From Marinobacter confluentis (GTDB taxonomy: Bacteria > Pseudomonadota > Gammaproteobacteria > Pseudomonadales > Oleiphilaceae), in NCBI RefSeq assembly GCF_004785685.1, contig NZ_SRPF01000004.1:62001-126000 (forward strand): 64,000 nt of DNA. The letters run 5' to 3'. The notes beneath the pieces were generated by a model. That model saw only the letters and a list, made by a program, of their open reading frames with translations. It was not told the origin of the DNA and did no database searches. The first letter of the stretch is position 1. Every line of letters starts with the position of its first letter. Position numbers and translations under genes: made by a program. Shown here in pieces: positions 57,783 to 64,000 of this stretch.

Positions 57783-58697
57783 TCAATTCGAGGATACGGA
57801 CGTTTCAGACTCAGCGTAAGCCTCGTTTTTCTGACGGGCGTAGTCCCTGGCAGCGGCGGCTACCGTACCGCTGTTGCCGGTACTGAGCCAGCGGCGGATT
57901 CGCCCGGCGTCGCCCATGGGTGAGCGGGTGCCCAGCGAGTCCAACAGTACCGTTACCAGTTGCCGACCCTCGAACTGATGAAGCATGACCAGGCAGCGAC
58001 CGGCCTCGGAAAGGTAGCCGGTTTTGCTGATACCCACACCCCAGCTATCCCGGTGAACCAGAGCGTTGGTATTGCCGAAGGGTAACCGGTAACGGGGTTG
58101 ACGAAAGCTCGCAGTAAAATAGCGGGTGGTGGAATAATTCCTGATTTCCGGATATTTGTTGGCCGCAACCACCAGCCGCACCAGATCGGCGGCCGATGCC
58201 TGATTGGCCACTGACAGTCCGGTCGGGTCCACAAACACCGTGCTCTCCATGCCCAGTTCTGCGGCTTTGTCATTCATCGCAGTGACAAAGCCGTCATAGC
58301 CCCCGGGGTAATGCCGGGCCAGGGTATAGGCAGCAAAGTTTTCGGAAGACATCAGCGCAATGCGCAGAATATCCCCTCGTTTGAGCTCTGATCCAACGCG
58401 AATGCGGGTATAGGCGTTCGCAGGGGCTGGAATGTGACGCTTGCGGAATTCCAGCCACTCATTGAGCGACTGGCCGGAGTCCATCACTACCAGAGCGGTC
58501 ATCAGCTTGGTCACAGAGGCAATGGGCACCTGGCGATCGGCATTCTTGCCGAACAACAGCTTTTCACCGTCAGCGTAGGCGACCGCCGCATTGACGGATG
58601 CCAGCTGCAAACCGCCGGGTGCTTTCACTTCGTGAGCCTGGGCGGGCAGCCATGAATGGGCGATAAAAACCAGAACAACCAAACCAAACCGGAGCAT
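57783..58697 (-). CDS. pbpG: D-alanyl-D-alanine endopeptidase (penicillin-binding protein 7 type)
   Basis: Periplasmic serine peptidase of the S11 family that cuts D-Ala-meso-DAP cross-links. Signal peptide of about 21 residues (ends LPAQA). The three penicillin-binding motifs are ASVTKLMTAL (SxxK), SSENFAAYTL (SxN) and SKTGYLSEAG (KTG). Length of 304 fits PBP7 rather than the longer DacA/DacC carboxypeptidases, and the C-terminal amphipathic anchor of the latter is missing. Confidence 0.93.
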   Translation of the reverse strand: MLRFGLVVLVFIAHSWLPAQAHEVKAPGGLQLASVNAAVAYADGEKLLFGKNADRQVPIASVTKLMTALVVMDSGQSLNEWLEFRKRHIPAPANAYTRIRVGSELKRGDILRIALMSSENFAAYTLARHYPGGYDGFVTAMNDKAAELGMESTVFVDPTGLSVANQASAADLVRLVVAANKYPEIRNYSTTRYFTASFRQPRYRLPFGNTNALVHRDSWGVGISKTGYLSEAGRCLVMLHQFEGRQLVTVLLDSLGTRSPMGDAGRIRRWLSTGNSGTVAAAARDYARQKNEAYAESETSVSSN

Positions 58698-58767
58698 CTA
58701 CAAACCCTGAAATTGCGATCTGAACAAGGGCCTGCAGCCCCAACTTAATGTCTTACTATAGCAGCCT

Positions 58768-58799
58768 CGGGCACTGTGTGCGCCACCGCACAGTGCCCG
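58768..58799. repeat. GC-rich hairpin between ilvD and pbpG
   Basis: Perfect 11-bp arms (CGGGCACTGTG and complement) enclose a 10-nt loop that can itself pair. Neither strand has a T-run after it, so a simple Rho-independent terminator is not supported; transcript-end protection or processing after ilvD is possible. Confidence 0.55.
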
Positions 58800-58833
58800 C
58801 CGGATTACCACTTGTTCAGACTGGGCGGCGCGA

Positions 58834-60510
58834 CTAGGGCTTATCGGTCACCGCGCCCTCAGACGCAGACCCCACCACACGGGCGTACTTTGCCAGAACG
58901 CCACGGGTAAAGCGCGGCGGCGGCGCCACCCAGGACTGACGACGACGCTCGAGCTCTTCTTCGGATACGTCTAGCTCGATGCGGTTGGCAACCGCATCGA
59001 TGGTCACCGTATCGCCGTTCTCAACCAGCGCCAGCGGCCCACCATCCGCTGCTTCCGGGGTGATGTGTCCGACTACGAAACCATGGCTGCCACCGGAGAA
59101 ACGTCCATCGGTAATCAGCGCCACATCATTGCCCAGACCCTTGCCCATAATGGCGGAGGTGGGGGTCAGCATTTCCCGCATACCGGGGCCGCCTTTCGGG
59201 CCTTCATAGCGGATAACCAGCACGTCGCCGGCAACAACAGTGCCATCCATGATCCGCTCCTGGGCTTCTTCCTCGGAGTGGAATACTCGCGCCCGACCAG
59301 TGAAGTGAGTGCCCTCTTTTCCGGTGATCTTGGCCACCGCGCCGGTCGGCGCCAGGTTGCCATAGAGAATCCGCAGATGGCTGTCTGCCTTGATCGGGTT
59401 ATCAAAGGCATGAATGATGTCCTGACCTTCCGGATAAGGATCCACGCCTGCGAGGTTTTCCGCCATGGTCTGGCCTGTGACCGTCAGGCAGTCGCCGTGC
59501 AGCAGCCCACGATCCAGCAGCATCTTCATCAACGGCTGGATGCCACCAATCGCCACCAGTTCCGACATCATGTAGTGACCGCTGGGCCGCAGGTCCGCCA
59601 ATACGGGCACCCGCTTGCCGATTTCCGTGAAGTCCTCCAGGGAGAGCTCCACTCCGATGGTGCTGGCCATGCCAAGCAAATGCAGCACGGCATTGGTTGA
59701 GCCCCCGAGGGCGATGACCACGGTAATGGCATTTTCGAAGGCCTTACGGGTCATGACATCGGATGGCTTGATGTCCTTTTCCAGCAGGTTGAGTACCGCA
59801 GCACCGGCGGCCCGGCAATCTGCAGCCTTGCTGTCGGAGATGGCGTTCTGAGCCGAACTGCCCGGCAGGCTCATACCCATGGCTTCAATGGCCGAGGCCA
59901 TTGTGTTGGCAGTGTACATACCACCACAGGACCCCGGTCCGGGAATGGCCGTTTCTTCAATTTGCTTGACCTCGATCAGGTCCAGGTCACCCCGGGCGTG
60001 GGCGCCTACCGCTTCGAACACGGAAATAATGTCGGTGTGGTTCTCACCCGGCATGATGGTGCCGCCGTAAACAAACACTGATGGCCGATTCAGCCGCGCC
60101 AGCCCCATCATGCATCCCGGCATATTCTTGTCGCAGCCGCCAATCGCCACCAGGCCGTCAAAGCCTTCACAGCCGGCAACAGTCTCGATGGAGTCGGCGA
60201 TGACTTCACGGGACACCAGGGAATATTTCATGCCCTCGGTGCCGTTGGCGATACCGTCAGACACGGTGATGGTGTTGAAGGTCAGGCTTTTGCCACCGGC
60301 ATCGTCGGCACCGGCGGCCGACTCCTTCGCCAGTTTGTCGATGTGCATGTTGCAGGGGGTCAGGTTGCTCCAGGTAGAGGCAATACCAATCTGGGGCTTG
60401 CGGAAGTCTTCATCCGTAAAACCAACGGCGCGGAGCATGGCGCGGCTTGCGGATTTTCCCAGGCCGTCCACGACAGGCGCGGAATGTCGACGTCGTTTGT
60501 CGTCTGTCAT
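58834..60510 (-). CDS. ilvD: Dihydroxy-acid dehydratase
   Basis: Fe-S enzyme of valine, leucine, isoleucine and pantothenate synthesis, dehydrating 2,3-dihydroxy acids to 2-oxo acids. The 558-residue short form shows [28 protein letters not shown] and [14 protein letters not shown] (the three cluster Cys) and the C-terminal [22 protein letters not shown] before the ATG at 60510 fixes the start; one ATG six codons earlier lacks a site. Its 2-ketoisovalerate product also feeds the CoA pathway represented by panP, coaBC and coaD. Confidence 0.97.
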   Translation of the reverse strand: MTDDKRRRHSAPVVDGLGKSASRAMLRAVGFTDEDFRKPQIGIASTWSNLTPCNMHIDKLAKESAAGADDAGGKSLTFNTITVSDGIANGTEGMKYSLVSREVIADSIETVAGCEGFDGLVAIGGCDKNMPGCMMGLARLNRPSVFVYGGTIMPGENHTDIISVFEAVGAHARGDLDLIEVKQIEETAIPGPGSCGGMYTANTMASAIEAMGMSLPGSSAQNAISDSKAADCRAAGAAVLNLLEKDIKPSDVMTRKAFENAITVVIALGGSTNAVLHLLGMASTIGVELSLEDFTEIGKRVPVLADLRPSGHYMMSELVAIGGIQPLMKMLLDRGLLHGDCLTVTGQTMAENLAGVDPYPEGQDIIHAFDNPIKADSHLRILYGNLAPTGAVAKITGKEGTHFTGRARVFHSEEEAQERIMDGTVVAGDVLVIRYEGPKGGPGMREMLTPTSAIMGKGLGNDVALITDGRFSGGSHGFVVGHITPEAADGGPLALVENGDTVTIDAVANRIELDVSEEELERRRQSWVAPPPRFTRGVLAKYARVVGSASEGAVTDKP

Positions 60511-60538
60511 GTTGTTTCTCCAGTTCACTGCAAGATGG

Positions 60539-60568
60539 AAAAACGGGCGATCTTTTCAGACCGCCCGC
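60539..60568 (-). terminator. Rho-independent terminator of the Yip1 gene
   Basis: Read on the minus strand: a 9-bp stem (CGGGCGGTC with GATCGCCCG, one G-U pair), loop TGAAAA, then TTTTT. It lies between the Yip1-family stop (60604) and the ilvD start (60510), separating the two transcripts. Confidence 0.7.
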
Positions 60569-60603
60569 TCAAGATTCTATAGGAAGGATCGGGCGACATC
60601 GCC

Positions 60604-61215
60604 CTAGCCATTCTGGTAGACGGGGCCGAAGCCATAGTTCCACAGGATAACGGAACCGACCCGGGTAGACACCAGTATCACCAGTGCCACAGTCAGCAGG
60701 GCGCCGGAATACATCAATGCCTGATCCTTGGGAATACCCATAACAATGGGCAGGCCATCGAACATCAGCCAGGCGCCATAGCAGGCCGCAATCATGAAAA
60801 TAATCACGTTGAACCAGGGGCTCGGGTAAAGCAGGGCGAAACCCGCCAGGAACAGCGGCGTACAGGAGTAGGATGCCAGTGCAATGCCGTTCGATGGCAC
60901 CTGCTCTTCCCTGGCGCCATAGGTTTTTGCCATCCAGTTCACGGCATAGCCAAGCGCAAATACACCCACCAGGATTGCCAGGTAGGTCAGAATGCTCAAT
61001 TGCATGGCGCTGATTTCAGTGAACTTGATCAGCCGGTCGTTACCGACCGTCCAGCCGAAATGAGAGGTAGAGATATAGGCGCAGATCGGGCCAATCGCCG
61101 CCAGAACAAAGACATAGGCAACGTAGAGCCTGCGGGGGGGTGCATGTTCCTTGCGAATCTCGGCCCACTCATTATCCGGGTTCTTAAATAATCCAAAGGC
61201 GTGATTCAGGAGCAT
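60604..61215 (-). CDS. Yip1-family (DUF1282-like) inner-membrane protein
   Basis: A 203-residue protein with five to six helices and the family signature near the N-terminus (FGLFKNPDNEWAEIRKEH) followed by YVFVLAAIGPICAYIS, and LASYSCTPLFLAGFALL, YPSPWFNVIIFMIAACYGAWLMFDGLPIVMGIP. Bacterial Yip1 proteins have no settled function. GAGG lies 9 bases before the ATG. It is divergent from the dienelactone hydrolase gene. Confidence 0.88.
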   Translation of the reverse strand: MLLNHAFGLFKNPDNEWAEIRKEHAPPRRLYVAYVFVLAAIGPICAYISTSHFGWTVGNDRLIKFTEISAMQLSILTYLAILVGVFALGYAVNWMAKTYGAREEQVPSNGIALASYSCTPLFLAGFALLYPSPWFNVIIFMIAACYGAWLMFDGLPIVMGIPKDQALMYSGALLTVALVILVSTRVGSVILWNYGFGPVYQNG

Positions 61216-61514
61216 TGCCAGATCCTCGTAAAGTCTTGTTGTGTTGTCTTGTTATACGACAACTATAACGAAATTGATGCGGGTAAACACCGGGTAGCGC
61301 AAAATTCTGTACGCTGATTGTGTGGAGTTGCACAAGCACCTCCTGAGCCCTGTAGGTATTGACTGCGCCATGAACCGCTGCCGATACAACGCCCATCATC
61401 TAGAGTATGTTAAACAGCGTCATGACCAACCGTGATCATTAAATGCATCGGTTAACAGAAACCGGGCGTAAATCAGCTTCATAACAGAAGAATCCACCAA
61501 AGGAGCGATAACTG

Positions 61515-62330
61515 ATGAAGACCCATCAACATGCAATGGTAATCACCCCACTTTCTCTTGCCGCAGCCCTGACACTGGCAAGCGGACAGCTGTCTGCCGA
61601 GCTGAAAACGCAAACCATGGAATATCAGGTAAATGGCACCACCTTTACCGGCTACATGGCCTACGACGATGAAACCGAAGGCAAACGCCCCGGTGTCCTG
61701 GTCGTTCACGAGTGGTGGGGACACAACGAGTTTGCCCGTGAACAGGCAGAGCGTCTGGCAGAAGCCGGCTATACTGCTTTCGCCCTGGACATGTACGGTT
61801 CCGGCAAACTGGCTGAACATCCGGAAGACGCACAGGCGTTCATGAAAGAAGCCACCAAGGATATGGATCAAGTCAAGGCCCGGTTCATGGCCGCCAAAGA
61901 GCTGCTTCAGGCCCACGATACCGTGGACAGCAGCATGATTGCCGCTCAGGGTTACTGTTTTGGCGGCGCTGTGGTACTGAATATGGCCAGACTGGGTGTG
62001 GATCTGGACGCTGTTGTCAGCTATCACGGCGCCCTGGGCAGCCCGATCAAGGCAGAGCCGGGTAATGTTAAGCCGCGAATTCATGTATATACCGGCGGCG
62101 CCGACAAGATGGTGCCATCGGATCAGGTATCCGGGCTGGTCAAGGAAATGCAGGATGCTGAGGCAGATCTGACGCTGGTCAACTTCCCCGGCGTTCTTCA
62201 CTCATTTACGAATCCGGGCGCCGACAAGGTAGCCGAGGAGTTCAATATGCCCATCGCCTATAACGAGGAAGCGGCGAATCGCTCCTGGGAAGGCACCATG
62301 CGGCTTTACCAGGAAGTGTTCAGCAACTGA
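61515..62330 (+). CDS. Exported dienelactone hydrolase-family protein
   Basis: A 271-residue alpha/beta hydrolase with a signal peptide (about 1-28, ends QLSAEL). The Cys nucleophile sits in QGYCFGGAVVLNMA, the His in FPGVLHSFTNPGAD, and the Asp near GGADKMVPSDQV. The N-terminal VHEWWGHNEFAREQAERLAEAGYTAFALDMYG is typical. Classical enzymes act on chloroaromatic lactones in the cytosol; an exported one more likely hydrolyses another ester or lactone. AAAGGAGCGA before the ATG is a strong ribosome binding site. Confidence 0.9.
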   Translation: MKTHQHAMVITPLSLAAALTLASGQLSAELKTQTMEYQVNGTTFTGYMAYDDETEGKRPGVLVVHEWWGHNEFAREQAERLAEAGYTAFALDMYGSGKLAEHPEDAQAFMKEATKDMDQVKARFMAAKELLQAHDTVDSSMIAAQGYCFGGAVVLNMARLGVDLDAVVSYHGALGSPIKAEPGNVKPRIHVYTGGADKMVPSDQVSGLVKEMQDAEADLTLVNFPGVLHSFTNPGADKVAEEFNMPIAYNEEAANRSWEGTMRLYQEVFSN

Positions 62331-62350
62331 GCCGGTAAAATCCGGGCATA

Positions 62351-62376
62351 AAAAAAGGCAGCCTTGGCTGCCTTTT
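62351..62376. terminator. Bidirectional terminator between the dienelactone hydrolase and csp genes
   Basis: A near-perfect stem with arms AAAAGGCAGC and GCTGCCTTTT and a CTTG loop. The A-run and T-run on the two sides let it end both converging transcripts. It is 22 bp past the hydrolase stop. Confidence 0.85.
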
Positions 62377-62387
62377 CACGTTAACGA

Positions 62388-62413
62388 CTATTTAACTGAT
62401 AACAGTTAAATAG
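62388..62413. repeat. Perfect 11-bp inverted repeat covering the csp stop codon
   Basis: CTATTTAACTG (62388-62398), ATAA, CAGTTAAATAG (62403-62413). The right arm includes the last codon and the TAA stop of the cold-shock gene, so the mRNA would end in an AU-rich hairpin just before the GC-rich terminator. Confidence 0.6.
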
Positions 62414-62612
62414 CAGTTACGTTTTCTGCCTGAGGACCTTTCTGGCCCTGGGTAACGGTGAACTCGACCTGCTGGCCTTCTGCCAGAGTCTTGAAACCGC
62501 TGCCCTGAATTGCGCTGTAGTGAACGAATACGTCCGGGCCGCCTTCACGAGTGATAAAGCCAAAACCTTTAGCTTCGTTGAAGAACTTAACAGTGCCGGT
62601 AGTAGTAGACAT
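62406..62612 (-). CDS. Cold-shock domain protein (CspA family)
   Basis: A 68-residue single-stranded nucleic-acid binding protein. RNP1 is [12 protein letters not shown]2 is VFVHYSAI. Ends NVTAI. AGGAAG lies 8-9 bases before the ATG. About 240 bp separate it from crcB upstream, room for the long structured leader common in cold-inducible csp genes, though inducibility itself cannot be read. Confidence 0.95.
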   Translation of the reverse strand: MSTTTGTVKFFNEAKGFGFITREGGPDVFVHYSAIQGSGFKTLAEGQQVEFTVTQGQKGPQAENVTAI

Positions 62613-62852
62613 ATCTTAAACTTCCTGAAATCAATCAATTATTCTGCCGCCAAACATCAGTATGATGGTTGATCAGCGTTTACGGAAAAACAGAAATCGC
62701 GGAATCAAAAACAGGACGTTCACTACTTACTGCGGAGATTCGTCTTGATCTGAATGCTTTACTAATCTTTCCTTCAAAACCGACTCTACTCCTGAACAGC
62801 TTTGTTGCCAAGTGTAATCTGAAAGTTTTTCATAAGTAGTGATACCAACGGC
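62613..62852. promoter_or_regulatory. Upstream leader region of the csp gene
   Basis: 240 bp without a gene. A-T-rich stretches near 62690-62790 on the minus strand could hold the promoter; no strong -35/-10 pair stands out. I place a possible long 5' leader here by analogy with cspA. Confidence 0.3.
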
Positions 62853-63233
62853 TTATCCCCTGAGGGCGCCAAAGGTGTAGATGCCCAATAGTGTCATGGC
62901 GATGGAGCCGACCACGTGGGCCATGATACCGGCCACAGCCATGCCCCACTTGCCATCCTGAAGGGCGGTGAGCATTTCCAGTGAGAAGGTCGAGAAGGTG
63001 GTCAATGCACCGCACATACCGGTGATGGCGAACAGCCGCCATTCCGGGCTGAGTGAGCTACCCTGGGCGAAATAGCCGATCAGCAGGCCAACCAGCCAGC
63101 CTCCGGAGAGGTTGGCGGCCAGGGTGCCATAGGGGATGACCTGAGAGCTGCTATTGAGCCACAGCCCCAGGGCCCACCTCAGGTTGGCGCCTATGACCGC
63201 TCCGGCGCTGACCGCCAGTACTGATAGCCACAT
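62853..63233 (-). CDS. crcB: Fluoride ion channel/transporter CrcB (Fluc)
   Basis: A 126-residue membrane protein with four helices that expels fluoride as a dual-topology dimer. Key motifs: GAVIGANLRWALG, PYGTLAANLSGGWLVGLL (conserved Asn) and GMCGALTTFSTFSLE (the Phe/Thr/Ser track for fluoride and the central Na+ region). No fluoride riboswitch consensus could be found upstream; the 110-bp inverted repeat occupies that place. Confidence 0.94.
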   Translation of the reverse strand: MWLSVLAVSAGAVIGANLRWALGLWLNSSSQVIPYGTLAANLSGGWLVGLLIGYFAQGSSLSPEWRLFAITGMCGALTTFSTFSLEMLTALQDGKWGMAVAGIMAHVVGSIAMTLLGIYTFGALRG

Positions 63234-63261
63234 TGTCTGACTTACCTCATCTACGGTGCAT

Positions 63262-63371
63262 GCCGGCTGTTGTCATCCCTTTCCGGAAGACGCTTCAATT
63301 ACATCCATGTACGCTTGGGTTCCGCCATCCATGGCTCCACACACTTCCGGAAAGGCATGACAACAGCCGGC
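63262..63371. repeat. 110-bp element with 28-bp terminal inverted repeats
   Basis: Left arm 63262-63289 (begins GCCGGCTGTTGTCAT) and right arm 63344-63371 (ends ATGACAACAGCCGGC) match as inverted repeats at 27 of 28 places. The 54-bp centre contains two small hairpins, TACAT-CC-ATGTA (63300-63311) and GCCAT-CC-ATGGC (63324-63335). No obvious target duplication is seen at the ends. It lies between crcB and the acyl-CoA dehydrogenase gene. Confidence 0.7.
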
Positions 63372-63443
63372 TTTTAGCTTGTGAGTATGCCGTCAAAAAG
63401 CTCTTGAGTTAAGTCGCCGTCCTTCCCCGGAAACTCTATAGCC

Positions 63444-63470
63444 AAAAAAAGGGGCGCCAACCGGCGCCCC
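63444..63470 (-). terminator. Rho-independent terminator of the acyl-CoA dehydrogenase gene
   Basis: On the minus strand GGGGCGCC-GGTT-GGCGCCCC (8-bp perfect stem, 63451-63470) is followed by seven T (63444-63450). It lies 26 bp past the stop at 63496. Confidence 0.85.
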
Positions 63471-63495
63471 TGAGTTTCCAACCTTTCGCCTGCTA

Positions 63496-64000
63496 TCAGG
63501 CCGGGTTGTGATTGATAACCGTGTCTTTATTGGCTGCAAACGCGTCGAACGGGAAGTCGTCGACGGTCAGCATTTCCAGCACCACTTCTTCGTACTGGCG
63601 CATGAAGTCTGCTTCTTCCTTGGAGAAAATGTCCGCCTTGAGGGCTTCCTCAAAGCGCTCTTCCGGATGCAGCGCTGTCATTGGCAGCTGGCCTTTGGCG
63701 TAGGCCTTGGTGACTTTGCGGTACAGCACCTCTGCCTTGTCGTAGTCCTTCAGCAAGCCGTTGTAGCGGGCCACCGGGTTTTCTTCGGTGCCCACTTCGT
63801 TGGTGGTCCAGATGCTGGACAGCAGCTTGGTGCGCACGGCGCTGTCGGTGGACACGGCCCGCGCCACGCTTCTGGCCAGGTCGTCGTGGGGCTTATCCCA
63901 GCGGCGGCCCAGGGGCATGGTGACCGCGCGAAGAACGACGGCCACGGCGCGGTTCGGCAAATTCTGCAGGAATTCGTCCAGTGCGTTTTCTGCGCGATGC
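63496..64000 (-). CDS. fadE: Acyl-CoA dehydrogenase FadE-type, C-terminal part (runs off right edge)
   Basis: The last 168 residues of a long fatty-acid acyl-CoA dehydrogenase. Reading from the edge: HRAENALDEFLQNLPNRAVAVVLRAVTMPLGR, matching the FadE DUF1974 tail, then MTALHPEERFEEALKADIFSKEEADFM and VLEMLTVDDFPFDAF. The catalytic domain and the start are outside the window. The frame stays open to base 64000. FadE starts beta-oxidation of saturated acyl-CoA. Confidence 0.88.
   Translation of the reverse strand, partial: HRAENALDEFLQNLPNRAVAVVLRAVTMPLGRRWDKPHDDLARSVARAVSTDSAVRTKLLSSIWTTNEVGTEENPVARYNGLLKDYDKAEVLYRKVTKAYAKGQLPMTALHPEERFEEALKADIFSKEEADFMRQYEEVVLEMLTVDDFPFDAFAANKDTVINHNPA

Noticed and set aside
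63234..63495. Possible fluoride riboswitch upstream of crcB
   Set aside because: No match to the conserved riboswitch core could be found; the region is taken by a long inverted repeat and a terminator.

Overview
The window looks like chromosome of a marine gammaproteobacterium of the Marinobacter/Pseudomonas lineage. The basis is gene order (argB-algC-dut-coaBC-radC-rpmB-rpmG, dsbA ... cytochrome c4-engB, ppk-hemB, rubA-rubB, ubiC-ubiA-phoB-phoR), the moderately GC-rich coding sequence, and protein sequences that read like Pseudomonas orthologues. No genus-level marker such as rRNA is present, so the genus is an inference. Genes fill almost the whole window. I saw no rRNA, tRNA, CRISPR array, prophage or insertion sequence.

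Layout. 1-7.4 kb: a minus-strand run coaBC-dut-algC-argB-unknown-argE (CoA, dUTP, sugar phosphate and arginine synthesis). 7.6-8.9 kb: radC and the ribosomal pair rpmB-rpmG with a clear promoter and terminator. 8.9-10.5 kb: dsbA and an EEP-family nuclease/phosphatase. 10.5-24.9 kb: an accessory block lying between dsbA and cytochrome c4, which are next to each other in Pseudomonas. It holds an AraC and a LysR regulator, a DUF1445 (D-glutamate cyclase-like) enzyme, a complete TRAP transporter, an internally duplicated membrane protein, 5-oxoprolinase subunits pxpA-pxpB-pxpC, a Cache sensor kinase whose phospho-acceptor histidine is replaced by Gln, a chemoreceptor and a DcaP-like porin. Together these read as an outer-membrane-to-cytosol route for taking up 5-oxoproline (and perhaps D-glutamate), opening it to glutamate, and sensing it.

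25-35.5 kb: cytochrome c4, engB, a TetR/aldehyde dehydrogenase pair with a perfect palindromic operator, coaD, a DUF945 protein, ppk1, hemB, an orphan lipase foldase and a small SutA-like protein. 35.7-46.6 kb: TetR/AidB-like acyl-CoA dehydrogenase, a DUF503 protein, aspartate decarboxylase panP, a Pit phosphate transporter, a GGDEF cyclase, a mini-flavodoxin and a large 7TM-EAL phosphodiesterase. 46.6-54.1 kb: tesB, rubB, rubA, a purine-type phosphoribosyltransferase, ubiC, ubiA, phoB (with a Pho box), phoR and an orphan response regulator. 54.2-64 kb: a lytic transglycosylase, an YdjM-like membrane hydrolase, rsuA, a one-domain asparaginase homologue, pbpG, ilvD, a Yip1 protein, a dienelactone hydrolase, a cold-shock protein, crcB, a 110-bp inverted-repeat element and the C-terminal end of a FadE-type acyl-CoA dehydrogenase running off the right edge.

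Phosphate (ppk1, pit, phoBR), lipid/hydrocarbon oxidation (aldehyde dehydrogenase, AidB-like, tesB, rubredoxin pair, fadE, lipase foldase) and c-di-GMP signalling recur. The 5-oxoproline block is the most distinctive system; the histidine-less kinase, the duplicated membrane protein and the 110-bp inverted repeat are the most unusual single items.
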